Shown: piece by piece, positions 45,527-54,211 of the stretch
Layout: each line of letters opens with the position of its first letter
How positions within the stretch are numbered: position 1 is the first letter of the stretch
Assembly (NCBI GenBank): GCA_020632475.1
Contig: JACKFM010000002.1
Span: forward strand, 176,501 to 240,500
Source: Candidatus Omnitrophota bacterium
Lineage (GTDB): Bacteria > Omnitrophota > Omnitrophia > Omnitrophales > Aquincolibacteriaceae
Reading direction: 5' to 3'
Length of the DNA stretch: 64,000 nt
Program-made: the position numbers and the translations under genes
The notes under the pieces: generated by a model
What the model saw: only the letters and a program-made list of their open reading frames with translations
Databases searched by the model: none
Told to the model about the DNA's origin: nothing

Positions 45527-45571
45527 AAGTAAAATGGCATTGAATCACTACGAAAGGATAAGAAGAATAAA

Positions 45572-46213
45572 ATGACACATTTTTCACACTGGACGCCTCG
45601 ATATGTGGCATGTCGAATTTTTGAAATGGGTCATCGGCTCATATACTCACAATCGCCATGGTTGACTTGGCAGGTCAACTATTTTTTAAACGCTTATTTG
45701 AAAGAGACTGATAAGGGATTCGAGATTGGTTCGGGTTTCAGTACATTATGGTTCGCCAAGCGTGTTGGTCATTTGACAAGCATTGAAGGTAATTTGCAGT
45801 GGTTCAATAAGATACAAAAATTGATTAGAAATAGAGGCGTTGACAATATAACATACCATTTAGTCGATGAAGGCACACAATCCTTTGACGATTTAAAACG
45901 TAGATGTGTTGAAATTATTGAAAACATGCCGGATGCTCTAGATTTCGGATTAAGCGACGGCTTGTGTCGGGCACTCATGGCCGAAAAGATTGCTGATAAA
46001 TTAAAGCCAGGAGGAGTATTAATCGTGGATGATATTAATTGGTTTCTTCCTTCAAATTCAAAGACGCCATGGTCTCGAAGCATTCAAGATGGAATAAAAA
46101 ACGATGATGAGACAGGAGAGTGGCAAAAGTTTTATGACAAAGTTAAAGATTGGCATGTTGTTTGGACGAGTAACGGAGTCAAGGACACGGCGTTGTATTT
46201 TAAGCCCTGCTAA
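45572..46213 (+). CDS. Class I SAM-dependent methyltransferase-like protein
   Basis: A 213-residue protein with GFEIGSGFSTLWFAKRV (49-65) as SAM motif I, SIEGNLQWFNKI with the acidic ribose-binding residue, and GGVLIVDDINWF. AAGGATAAGAAG precedes the ATG. It belongs with the small methyltransferases of glycan loci; the target is unknown. Confidence 0.7.
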   Translation: MTHFSHWTPRYVACRIFEMGHRLIYSQSPWLTWQVNYFLNAYLKETDKGFEIGSGFSTLWFAKRVGHLTSIEGNLQWFNKIQKLIRNRGVDNITYHLVDEGTQSFDDLKRRCVEIIENMPDALDFGLSDGLCRALMAEKIADKLKPGGVLIVDDINWFLPSNSKTPWSRSIQDGIKNDDETGEWQKFYDKVKDWHVVWTSNGVKDTALYFKPC

Positions 46214-46242
46214 GTATTTATTAAAATAGGCGGAATAGGAAT

Positions 46243-47043
46243 TTGACTCAATTGCGGATATGTATAACGACAAACTATGACAAATCATACCAAGTCATTG
46301 GTGATATCTGTAGGATATCAATACAACAATATGCCCAAAAATACGGCTATGAATATCGATTTTTGGACAATGTCTATTCAGACAGACCAATGTCCTGGAG
46401 CAAAGTCCTTGTCATTCAAGCCTTGTTTCAAGAAGGGTATGATTTTGTTTTTTGGATTGATGCCGATGCCATGTTTGTACAACTTGATCAAGATATCAGC
46501 GATCAGATTGATGATCAACATGATATTTATCTTGTTTCTCATGACGGTGAGGGCGGACAAACACCCAATTGCGGTGTATGGTTGATCCGTAATACAAGAG
46601 AAACACGCCACATGTTAAAAGAGTTATGGGCGCGTGAAGATTGTATTAATGCCTTATGGTGGGAACAAACGGCATTTATAGAATATTTGGGATTGGCCTC
46701 GGAACTCCCTAAGCGGTTTCACCGTTTCTTCAGCCGAAAGGCCCTTGCGGCAACACCGCAGCAAGACAGGTTAAATAAAGTTAAATGGTTGGATCCGAAA
46801 TGGAATTATATGACTTCAAGAATAGCCCCCAAGAGTACCGTCATCAGGCATTACGGTGGACTTGGGATGCATCACAGGATTGCAGCGATGATTTACAATA
46901 TGAGATTGATAGACAAAAGTTACTACCTAAAAAAGCCGGGCAAACTTTTTTACGGGATCTATTGTTTTTTAATCAGCACCAATACCCGCCTCTTTATCAG
47001 GATAAAAATCATAATGGGTTTGAAAAGAAATAAAAATTCATAA
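46243..47043 (+). CDS. GT34-like galactosyl/mannosyltransferase (GMA12/MNN10-type)
   Basis: A 266-residue GT-A enzyme with a TTG start at 46243 supported by ATAGGA upstream. ICITTNYDKSYQVIGDIC opens the domain, MSWSKVLVIQAL precedes the DxD motif in VFWIDADAMFVQ, and PNCGVWLIRNT and WWEQTAFIEYL follow in the GT34 order. GT34 members are best known from eukaryotes but occur in bacteria. Donor likely UDP- or GDP-hexose. Confidence 0.72.
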   Translation: MTQLRICITTNYDKSYQVIGDICRISIQQYAQKYGYEYRFLDNVYSDRPMSWSKVLVIQALFQEGYDFVFWIDADAMFVQLDQDISDQIDDQHDIYLVSHDGEGGQTPNCGVWLIRNTRETRHMLKELWAREDCINALWWEQTAFIEYLGLASELPKRFHRFFSRKALAATPQQDRLNKVKWLDPKWNYMTSRIAPKSTVIRHYGGLGMHHRIAAMIYNMRLIDKSYYLKKPGKLFYGIYCFLISTNTRLFIRIKIIMGLKRNKNS

Positions 47044-47078
47044 AAGAATATCGGGCTATTATTGAATAGGCAATAACT

Positions 47079-48005
47079 ATGCGGATTATTATTTCAACCC
47101 ATCAAAGAACGAAGCTCTTGGACAGGACGCTGGAGTCAATCTCCTGTGCAGTATTGCCGAGATGCCTGGAAGCAATCATGGTGGTGGAAAATGGAATCAA
47201 GGCCGGAACAGAGGAAATCTGTAATAAGTATAAAGGAAGACTGCCGGTAGAGTATTACTTTATTAAAAGATCAGGGAGGGCTCGAGCGATTCAATATGCT
47301 ATGGAAAAGCAAAAAAAGGGTTTTTCCGTTATTCTTGATGATGATGTTCGGCTATCAAAAAATATTTTATGTGAATATATGAGAGCTGCCGAAAAATATG
47401 GCCCAGGACATTTTTTTGGCGGTCCGGTTAAGGTTGATTTTGTTTCACCGCCTGACGAAAAATTAATGAAATATATGCCTACTTCGGTTACCGGGATTGC
47501 GTTATCTGAAAATGTGTCTGATCCCGGACCGGATTTTTATTTTTTGGGTTTTAACATGGCGGTGTTCATAGAAGATGTCCTGAATGCAGGAGGGATTGAT
47601 GCGAATTATGGGCCGGGTGCTTTTGAAAGAGGTGTCGCAAGTAATCCGACCGGAAGCGAATATGTGTTGCAGCAGAGACTGAGAGAAAATAAGTGCAAAC
47701 CGATATATCTCCATAGCGCTCTTTTATGGCATTTTGTACCACCTTCAGAGTGTTCGCTTGAGTGGTTACTTCATCGATCTTATCGGCAAGCCATATACGC
47801 AGCATTAATATCGAGCAGATATAATTATTTTTTTATAGTTATAGCAATGCTTAGATTCTTTTTGCCTAGTTGGTTATCGTGTTTATTGTCGAGAGCCATT
47901 CCCAACGCATCAAAAGAAAGGCTATATCTGATGAGACGCCGTTTTTTTTGGCTTCGAGGGATTTTGAAGGGCGTCCAACTTAAAAATAGTATACGTAAAA
48001 ATTAA
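47079..48005 (+). CDS. Glycosyltransferase, GT2-type
   Basis: A 308-residue GT-A enzyme: IIISTHQRTKLLDRTLESI, a donor-site VVENGIKAG, RARAIQYAMEKQ, and the metal-binding LDDDVRLS. LLHRSYRQAIYAALIS and a hydrophobic C-terminal stretch suggest membrane association. Specificity unknown. Confidence 0.8.
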   Translation: MRIIISTHQRTKLLDRTLESISCAVLPRCLEAIMVVENGIKAGTEEICNKYKGRLPVEYYFIKRSGRARAIQYAMEKQKKGFSVILDDDVRLSKNILCEYMRAAEKYGPGHFFGGPVKVDFVSPPDEKLMKYMPTSVTGIALSENVSDPGPDFYFLGFNMAVFIEDVLNAGGIDANYGPGAFERGVASNPTGSEYVLQQRLRENKCKPIYLHSALLWHFVPPSECSLEWLLHRSYRQAIYAALISSRYNYFFIVIAMLRFFLPSWLSCLLSRAIPNASKERLYLMRRRFFWLRGILKGVQLKNSIRKN

Positions 48006-48019
48006 GGAAAGAATCATTT

Positions 48020-49048
48020 TTGATTAAAATAAAAATGAATGACGCTGACTCTGATTCTAAAATATTCATAACCGGTGTCGCCGGTTTTATCGGTTTTCAC
48101 GTAGCCAAAACTTTGCTACAGCAAGGTTATCGAGTAGTTGGGGTCGATAATATGTGTGAACTTTATTATCAGGCAGCTTTAAAAAAAGCACGGTGCGAAG
48201 AATTAAAAAAAAATGAGCAATTTGAATTTTTCGAAGAAGATCTATGCGATTATCAGAAGATTGAATCAATTTGGAAAAAAGCGGACTGCACACAAATCGT
48301 CCATTTGGCGGCTCATGCAGCAGTTATGCCGTCGTTTGATGAGCCATTTAAATACGCACTCAATAATACTATGAGCACTCAGGTGGTATTGGAATTAGCC
48401 AGGAAGACAACAGGACTTAAATCTTTATTATACGCATCGACATCATCAGTGTATGGAAGAAGTAACGCACAGGATTCTTTAGATGAAAGCAAATGTACAA
48501 ATACACCGATTTCAATTTACGGAGCATCAAAGGTGGCAAATGAAGCAATGGTTCAGGCGTATGTGGATCGCTACGACATACCAGCGACGGGTCTAAGGTT
48601 CTTTAAAGTGTATGGCCCATGGGGCCGGCCGGATACCGTTTTTTTTAAATTTGTAGATAAGATTTATCGTGGGAAAACGATAAGTTTGTATAACTTTGGT
48701 AACATACGACACTCATTTACGTATATCGATGATGTGATTTTAGGATTAATTTCTGCGCTTCACAGACGTCCAGACATCAAAAAGCATACCAGGCACCCTA
48801 TTTATAATCTGGGTAATCCAAACAGTATTGATTTGAATTATTGTGTCGAAGTGATAGAAGATTGTTTAGGGAAAAAAGCCGAAAAAAGCTTCGAGCCTTT
48901 GGCCCCCGGCGATCGATCATTCACTAAGGCAAATATCGATTTGGCAAAAAAAGATTTAAATTATAATTGCAATGTTAATGTCGAAATTGGTTTAAAAAAG
49001 TTTGTTGATTGGTATGTGGAAAAATATATACCCTTGATATGTGGTTAG
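48020..49048 (+). CDS. NAD-dependent epimerase, UDP-glucuronate 4-epimerase-like
   Basis: A 342-residue extended SDR enzyme. AAGGAAA at 48004-48010 fits a TTG start at 48020; ATG 48035 is the alternative. The NAD loop is ITGVAGFIGFHVA, catalytic Ser and Tyr-Lys lie in STSSVYG and YGASK, and FKVYGPWGRPDTVFFKF resembles the substrate loop of CapI-type UDP-glucuronate 4-epimerases. It would supply UDP-galacturonate, a possible substrate for the amidotransferases in this cluster. Confidence 0.84.
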   Translation: MIKIKMNDADSDSKIFITGVAGFIGFHVAKTLLQQGYRVVGVDNMCELYYQAALKKARCEELKKNEQFEFFEEDLCDYQKIESIWKKADCTQIVHLAAHAAVMPSFDEPFKYALNNTMSTQVVLELARKTTGLKSLLYASTSSVYGRSNAQDSLDESKCTNTPISIYGASKVANEAMVQAYVDRYDIPATGLRFFKVYGPWGRPDTVFFKFVDKIYRGKTISLYNFGNIRHSFTYIDDVILGLISALHRRPDIKKHTRHPIYNLGNPNSIDLNYCVEVIEDCLGKKAEKSFEPLAPGDRSFTKANIDLAKKDLNYNCNVNVEIGLKKFVDWYVEKYIPLICG

Positions 49049-49351
49049 TGTTGATCGGACGGGGTTGGGTGAACCTTGTATTTTTCGGACGTTAACTTAT
49101 TTGGTGGCGTTATTGAGTAAGTGCTATTTGGGATGAAACCTATAGTCTGCATTATCTTGACGAATTAAGAATGGTGGCAAATCTCTCTCAGAAGAATTAG
49201 CTCTGAGACTTCCAGTGCGTGGCGCAAGAAGATTAAATAAGACTCCTATGACCTCTAAACGAAGAATCTCATATCTTCAATATACCAATCCAGCTTATTA
49301 TCCACCGCTTGAACATAGCTTACAGATAAATAAAGTTTATAGGGGATAGTC
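49049..49351 (+). other. Intergenic stretch with decayed coding sequence
   Basis: About 300 nt contain no intact gene. The last 100 nt hold a glycosyltransferase fragment (see 49248-49349). I recognise nothing in the first 200 nt. The stretch probably marks a deletion or recombination scar in the cluster. Confidence 0.5.
49248..49349 (+). pseudogene. Truncated N-terminal fragment of a GT4-like glycosyltransferase
   Basis: A 33-codon frame (ATG 49248, TAG 49347-49349) encodes SYLQYTNPAYYPPLEHSLQI, which matches LYLQYTNPACYPPLEHSSRI at the start of the glycosyltransferase at 42309 and then diverges to a stop. The nucleotide match is also visible. It is a remnant of a second copy left by deletion or gene conversion. 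Confidence 0.75.
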
Positions 49352-50098
49352 ATGCGATTAATTAACCTCAAAATATTATCCATGAGATTCTCAATGGTCT
49401 ATGAAAGGATAAAGAGTAAAATAAAACATATTGTTCATAATCATTTCTGTAAACAGCTGGTTAATAAAAAATATGGGATAAAGTCTAATTTCGAAGGAGT
49501 GAAAGAATATTGGGAAAACAATTATTTGAAAGGGGGGACATCGGGTTTGGGTTCTTACGGAAAAAAGGCCAAGTCGAAGGCTGCAATATTAAATCATTTT
49601 GTTCAAAAAGAGCAAATCAAAACGGTCATTGAATATGGATGTGGTGACGGGAACCAGCTCGAGTTAGCTAATTATCCCGAATATATAGGTCTAGATATTT
49701 CGCCGGCGGCCATTAATTTCTGTCAGCAGCGATTTTTAAGGGATTCAAGTAAAAAATTCTTTATTTATAATCCTAGGCAGCATGGCTGCGATCACGAAGA
49801 ACTGAAGGCTGATTTGGTGCTGTCTCTCGATGTTATTTATCATATTATTGAAGAGGATCTTTATCATCTATATTTGCGGCATCTTTTTAGGTCGGCCACG
49901 AGATTTGTAATTATTTTTTCAGCCGATGTTAATGGCGATTATGACGGCGGACATGTTCTCTTTCGAAAATTTTCAGCATGGATAGAACAATATATGACCG
50001 AATGGGATCTTGTGCAGATTATTTCTCCTGAAAACCAACTCGACTCATTTTACCCTTTTTATATCTATAGAAAAAAATCGCCAGCGATTAAAATGTAG
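49352..50098 (+). CDS. Class I SAM-dependent methyltransferase
   Basis: A 248-residue protein with AGGGGATA before the ATG. A basic N-terminal helix precedes TVIEYGCGDGNQLELA (91-106), YIGLDISPAAINFCQQRF and ADLVLSLDVIYHI. It is the last gene of the long + strand cluster and faces ygfZ tail to tail. Substrate unknown. Confidence 0.75.
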   Translation: MRLINLKILSMRFSMVYERIKSKIKHIVHNHFCKQLVNKKYGIKSNFEGVKEYWENNYLKGGTSGLGSYGKKAKSKAAILNHFVQKEQIKTVIEYGCGDGNQLELANYPEYIGLDISPAAINFCQQRFLRDSSKKFFIYNPRQHGCDHEELKADLVLSLDVIYHIIEEDLYHLYLRHLFRSATRFVIIFSADVNGDYDGGHVLFRKFSAWIEQYMTEWDLVQIISPENQLDSFYPFYIYRKKSPAIKM

Positions 50099-50151
50099 AT
50101 TGCCATATCGTATTATAAAAGAAGAAAAACAGTTGATGATCGCAGGGACGT

Positions 50152-51246
50152 TTAATCTTTAAAAGAGTGTACTAAACAAACACCGTTAGATAGTTGTAAA
50201 TGGGGATAAAGCTCTTTTTCTTCAAAAAAGTGCCGTTTTAAAAGTCCCAAAGCGATGCCCTTATTTTTTGTATCCGGCAAAAAACAAGCACTTGTAATCC
50301 TGCCGGCTTCTTTCTCTCCACTGAATATTATTTCTCCAGGTAGTGGTAATTTTCCTCCTTCAAATATCAGTTTTACGATCTTGCGGTTGAGACGGCCATA
50401 AGTTTTAATCTTGGCCACAACTTCCTGTCCGGGATAGCAACCCTTAGTCTCGCTGGCATACAGATCTTCCAGTCCGGTCTCAGGTAAGAGCATGTCATCG
50501 GTGATATCGACTCCGTAGCGCAGCTGTCCGTTTTCAATTCTCAGAATTTCCTGGACCTCGTTGCTTGAAACTTCAAGAGGGAGTTGTGCTGCAGCGGACT
50601 TGAGCGATCCGCCAGCTCCCAAAAGAGCAAACCCTTGGGTCATAATAAATGGATGATGAATAATTGTAATAGGTGTCTCCGAACCCTCTGTCATTGCGAA
50701 GCCCTGAGAGGTTTTCGGCTGAAGCAATCTCTCTTTAGATTGCTTCGATTCATCTGCCTCAACGTCTCGCAATGACGGCGTTTCTTTAAACACCGCTTTG
50801 CGGTGCTGTTGCATCGGCGGCAGCGCTCGCAATGACGGTGTCTTTTCCGAACGCCGAATAAGTTGTAAAGAATGATCAGATGTAGGGCCTTCAATGGAAA
50901 AAAGATCAAAATCATTTGTTACATCTAAAAGCTGTACATCTTCGATAATGATAAATTTACTCAGCCGTTCCATGGTCTGTTTTGCAAAACCAGACTCGGT
51001 GATCAGCAGCACATAATCGTGATAAATCAATACTTCCATCATGGCCAAGACCTTACCCGTTGCTGAAAGCAATGCTGAAAAACATTTTGATCCAATGGGC
51101 AGGGATTGAATGTCGTTGGAGAGAATGTTGTGGAGAAAATCAATGCGGTCGTTTCCGTCCACACGAATTTTGCCTTTTGACGAAAGGTCAAAAAGACCAA
51201 CCGATGTTTTTATTTTTAAATACTCATCTCTTAAATCCACGTGCAT
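50152..51246 (-). CDS. ygfZ: YgfZ/GcvT-like folate-binding protein with an inserted repeat
   Basis: A 364-residue YgfZ-family protein, which uses folate in maintaining Fe-S enzymes. The N-terminal SSKGKIRVDGNDRIDFLHNILSNDI and the hallmark KGCYPGQEVVAK (Cys270) are intact. Residues about 132-190 do not look like the family: they are encoded by nested CATTGCGA-type palindromes (50690-50840) that keep the frame open. The gene overlaps mutY by 16 nt on the same strand, implying co-transcription. Whether the protein is functional with the insert is unknown. Confidence 0.83.
   Translation of the reverse strand: MHVDLRDEYLKIKTSVGLFDLSSKGKIRVDGNDRIDFLHNILSNDIQSLPIGSKCFSALLSATGKVLAMMEVLIYHDYVLLITESGFAKQTMERLSKFIIIEDVQLLDVTNDFDLFSIEGPTSDHSLQLIRRSEKTPSLRALPPMQQHRKAVFKETPSLRDVEADESKQSKERLLQPKTSQGFAMTEGSETPITIIHHPFIMTQGFALLGAGGSLKSAAAQLPLEVSSNEVQEILRIENGQLRYGVDITDDMLLPETGLEDLYASETKGCYPGQEVVAKIKTYGRLNRKIVKLIFEGGKLPLPGEIIFSGEKEAGRITSACFLPDTKNKGIALGLLKRHFFEEKELYPHLQLSNGVCLVHSFKD
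50690..50840. repeat. Nested CATTGCGA palindromic repeat inside ygfZ
   Basis: GTCATTGCGA (50690-50699) pairs with TCGCAATGAC (50767-50776). Between them GAAGCAATCT (50721-50730) pairs with AGATTGCTTC (50737-50746). A further CTCGCAATGACGG copy occurs at 50826-50838, next to an ACCGC...GCGGT hairpin. This is the type of dispersed GTCATTGCGAG...GAAGCAATCTC repeat known from several bacterial genomes, here lying in frame in a coding sequence. Confidence 0.8.
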
Positions 51247-52448
51247 TTCCGGCCCCTATTGTTTTCTACTAGATAATCCGCAATTTTTTTATGGTGTGAA
51301 GGGAATGCGAACTGTGAAAAATCTTTGACCGTAATCCATTTTGATTTCGCATGTTTCGAACTTTCATAAGGCGGTTGAGAGCCTTCCCGTATAACTTTCT
51401 GTCCATGGTCCATCGTCGATAGTCGATAGGTTTTCATCAGTTGTGGGTTGTTGGGCTTAGATTTTTTTTTGCTTTTGGCTTTTAGCCCATAGTCTGTGGT
51501 CTGTAGTCTCAGGTCTGTAGTCTTGAAAAAGACTTCCATCTCAATCATGTACTTAGTAAAACCGTGTCTGATGGTCAGTGTTGGAAGGTTTTTATTCAAC
51601 CGAATGCCAAAATCCCGCTCAATCGTTCTTTTATTTTGTCGTACCGGAAACATCCAAAGCCCGCCCCAGCGGGCTTCTTTCGGTTGCTGTTCAATTAAGA
51701 TTTTATTTTGAGCATTGCATAATACCAGTGCCGCAGCTTTTGTTTTTTGTAGCTTTTCCTGTTTGAGTTTAACGGGAAGTTTGTTTTGTGAGCCTGTTTT
51801 ATAAGCAGAACATTCTTTCTGAAGCGGACAGGTCAGGCATTGCGGCAAGTCCGGTGTGCAAACTGTAGCGCCCAGCTCCATCATGGCCTGATTGAAATCA
51901 CCGGGTCTTTTTGGATCAACCAGCAATTCCGCCAACTGCCATAAGGTTTTAATCGTATCGGCCAGCATAACATCGTCACGAATTTCAAAAATACGACTGA
52001 GGATACGGATCACATTGCCGTCGACAAGAGGAGAAGGCCGGTTGAAAGCAATGCTTGAAATGGCGCCTGCAGTATAGCGCCCGATGCCGGGAATTTGCAT
52101 AAGTCTTTCGACATCCGGAGGTAGCTGAGATTGATGCGACGAAATCAATTCACCAGCGGCTTTATGAAGCATGCGTGCGCGCCGATAATAACCTAAACCG
52201 GCCCAATGTCTTAAAATCTCTTCAAGCGGGGCATTGGCCAGGGCACGGACGGTCGGAAAGGCCTTAATCCATTTTTGGTAATAAGGGACGACCGTATCGA
52301 CCTGGGTTTGCTGCAGCATAATTTCCGAGACCCATATTTTGTAAGGGTCTTTGGTGTGTCGCCAGGGAAGGTCGCGTGCATAAACATCGTACCAGGCAAG
52401 CAATTTTTGCTGAACGTTTTTATTTTTAGCTAAGGATAGCATAACCAT
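51231..52448 (-). CDS. mutY: A/G-specific adenine glycosylase
   Basis: A 405-residue base-excision enzyme that removes A mispaired with 8-oxoG. It has catalytic Glu42 in SEIMLQQTQV, the HhH motif LMQIPGIGRYTAGAIS (116-131), Asp143 in LVDGNVIR, and the [4Fe-4S] ligands Cys197, Cys204, Cys207 and Cys213. A MutT-like C-terminal domain (about 235-395) recognises 8-oxoG. Residues about 311-368 within that domain are low-complexity and derive from 7-bp repeat tracts, which is unusual. It overlaps ygfZ. Confidence 0.92.
   Translation of the reverse strand: MVMLSLAKNKNVQQKLLAWYDVYARDLPWRHTKDPYKIWVSEIMLQQTQVDTVVPYYQKWIKAFPTVRALANAPLEEILRHWAGLGYYRRARMLHKAAGELISSHQSQLPPDVERLMQIPGIGRYTAGAISSIAFNRPSPLVDGNVIRILSRIFEIRDDVMLADTIKTLWQLAELLVDPKRPGDFNQAMMELGATVCTPDLPQCLTCPLQKECSAYKTGSQNKLPVKLKQEKLQKTKAAALVLCNAQNKILIEQQPKEARWGGLWMFPVRQNKRTIERDFGIRLNKNLPTLTIRHGFTKYMIEMEVFFKTTDLRLQTTDYGLKAKSKKKSKPNNPQLMKTYRLSTMDHGQKVIREGSQPPYESSKHAKSKWITVKDFSQFAFPSHHKKIADYLVENNRGRKCTWI
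51401..51428. repeat. 7-bp repeat tract inside mutY (first)
   Basis: GTCCATG GTCCATC GTCGATA GTCGATA: four heptamers in the coding sequence. They read through without a stop on the mutY strand. Confidence 0.75.
51485..51526. repeat. 7-bp repeat tract inside mutY (second)
   Basis: GCCCATA GTCTGTG GTCTGTA GTCTCAG GTCTGTA GTCTTGA: six heptamers, in 7-bp phase with the tract at 51401. A weaker pair (GTTGTGG GTTGTTG) lies between them at 51440-51453. Confidence 0.75.
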
Positions 52449-52472
52449 ACTGTACCATAATAATATGGTTAT
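52441..52472. repeat. Perfect 9-bp inverted repeat overlapping the mutY start
   Basis: ATAACCATA (52441-52449) and TATGGTTAT (52464-52472) flank 14 nt. The left arm covers the mutY start codon. It could be an operator or an mRNA hairpin in the gap between divergent genes. Confidence 0.35.
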
Positions 52473-52562
52473 TCTTATTCGACAATAGACCGGTAATCAT
52501 GAGATGAATAAATGTTACAAACAATATTGTTTTGACCAATTTCGAAACAAAACGAGGCGCTG

Positions 52563-53420
52563 ATGGAAAAGAACGAAAATCCGTTTATCTCTTCATCTGA
52601 TGAAGACTTGAAAAATAAAGTTAGAGAACATTGGCAAAATTCAACCTGCGGGACGAGATACGGAACAGATGATAATAGACGTGGGTTTTTCGAACAAATC
52701 GAAGAAGCGCGATACAAACTAGAGCCCTTTATATTGGAATTAGCCGACTTTTCTTCTGCGCGAGATTTGAAGGTTTTGGAAATAGGGGTAGGTGCGGGAA
52801 CAGATTTTCTGCAATGGAATAAGAACGGAGCTGATGCTTCAGGCGTTGATCTTACGCAGGCGGCGATAGATATGACGCGTGAACGATTAGAAATAAATGG
52901 ATTTTCTTTGAATAAAAATAGGTTGCAAGTGGCTGATGCCGAAAACCTACCATTTGCAGATGAGTCTTTTGACGTTGTTTACTCCTATGGTGTTTTGCAT
53001 CATACGCCCAATACCCAAAAGGCTTTTGAAGAAACTTTTCGAGTCTTAAAGAAAGGAGGAGTTCTTAAGGCTATGATCTACCATGTACCTTCATGGGTGG
53101 GTCTCTACTTGTGGGTAAAAAATGCTTTTCTAAAAGGAAAATTCTTAAAATCGATAAAACAGGTAATCTATGAGGATTTAGAAAGTATAGGAACTAAGGC
53201 ATACACAGTTAGCGAGGCAGAGAGCATGCTCGTGCAAGCCGGATATTCGAATATTAAAGCACAGCCTAAACTTTCTCCTGGAGACTTGCTGACTATCAGC
53301 CCGAGCTATAAATATCAGAGTTTTTTTTACAAGATTGTATGGAAAATATACCCTAGATTTTTAGTTCAATGGTTTGGCGATCAATTTGGATTGTATATGC
53401 TTATAAACGCTAAAAAATAA
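52563..53420 (+). CDS. Class I SAM-dependent methyltransferase
   Basis: A 285-residue Methyltransf_11-type protein: VLEIGVGAGTDFLQW (71-85), GVDLTQAAIDMTRERL, FADESFDVVYSYGVLHHTPN and VLKKGGVLKAMIYH. It is divergent from mutY and outside the main cluster, but resembles the cluster methyltransferases, so it may be an outlying glycan gene. Confidence 0.8.
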   Translation: MEKNENPFISSSDEDLKNKVREHWQNSTCGTRYGTDDNRRGFFEQIEEARYKLEPFILELADFSSARDLKVLEIGVGAGTDFLQWNKNGADASGVDLTQAAIDMTRERLEINGFSLNKNRLQVADAENLPFADESFDVVYSYGVLHHTPNTQKAFEETFRVLKKGGVLKAMIYHVPSWVGLYLWVKNAFLKGKFLKSIKQVIYEDLESIGTKAYTVSEAESMLVQAGYSNIKAQPKLSPGDLLTISPSYKYQSFFYKIVWKIYPRFLVQWFGDQFGLYMLINAKK

Positions 53421-53447
53421 TTTAATCAAAATTAACTTTCTGTGACA

Positions 53448-54206
53448 ATGATCACCTCACTTCTGTTTTATCCGGATAAAGATTTCTATGATCAGCCTGA
53501 GAACTATGGCTATGATTATGAAAACATTCATATTGAAACCGCCGGAAAAATAAAATTACACGCGTGGTATTTAAAAAGTCATGAAGAAAGAGGATGTGTT
53601 CTGTATTTGCACGGCAATGCCGGTAATATTTCAGGAAGGCTTTATAAAATGACCGGTTGGGTGGAACGGGGTTTTTCGGTGTTGCTCTTGGATTACCGGG
53701 GGTATGGGGCAAGTCAGGGCAAGATTGAACAGGGTGAGGATATCGTAGAAGACGCCGAGGCCGGGTTGCATTGGTTACAGGATCAAAAAGGGTGGGCCCT
53801 GGAGAAAACAATTCTTTTCGGAGAGTCGCTTGGCACACATCCGGCCATCCGCCTTGCTGTAAGATATAAAGCCAAAGCTCTGATCTTGGAAGCGCCCTAT
53901 ACGGCTTTCACGGATCTTGCCCCTATTCATTATCCCGTCATTCCAAGGTTTCTCTCTGAGAATCTTCTGAAAAACTTTGCCTTTAAAAATATTGATTACA
54001 TTGTAAAAATTCAGACACCCCTGCTTATTATTCACGGTACGGAAGATCCAACCTGCCCTTATCCTATGGGACAAAAGCTTTTTGAACTTGCGCCCGAACC
54101 CAAAGCCTTTTTTACCGTAGAAGGAGGTGAGCATAATAATCTGCCCGAAGTTGCTCAGGACGAGTACTGGCAAAAACCGTTTGAGTTTATCATTGCGGAG
54201 AAATAA
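53448..54206 (+). CDS. Alpha/beta hydrolase (BEM46/YfhR-like)
   Basis: A 252-residue serine hydrolase. YLHGNAGNISG provides the oxyanion region, GESLG the nucleophilic Ser, HGTEDPTCPYPMG the acid Asp and EGGEHNNL the catalytic His. It most resembles BEM46/YfhR-like alpha/beta hydrolases of unknown substrate. GTG 53442 is an alternative start. No clear secretion signal is seen. Confidence 0.82.
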   Translation: MITSLLFYPDKDFYDQPENYGYDYENIHIETAGKIKLHAWYLKSHEERGCVLYLHGNAGNISGRLYKMTGWVERGFSVLLLDYRGYGASQGKIEQGEDIVEDAEAGLHWLQDQKGWALEKTILFGESLGTHPAIRLAVRYKAKALILEAPYTAFTDLAPIHYPVIPRFLSENLLKNFAFKNIDYIVKIQTPLLIIHGTEDPTCPYPMGQKLFELAPEPKAFFTVEGGEHNNLPEVAQDEYWQKPFEFIIAEK

Positions 54207-54211
54207 GGGCA

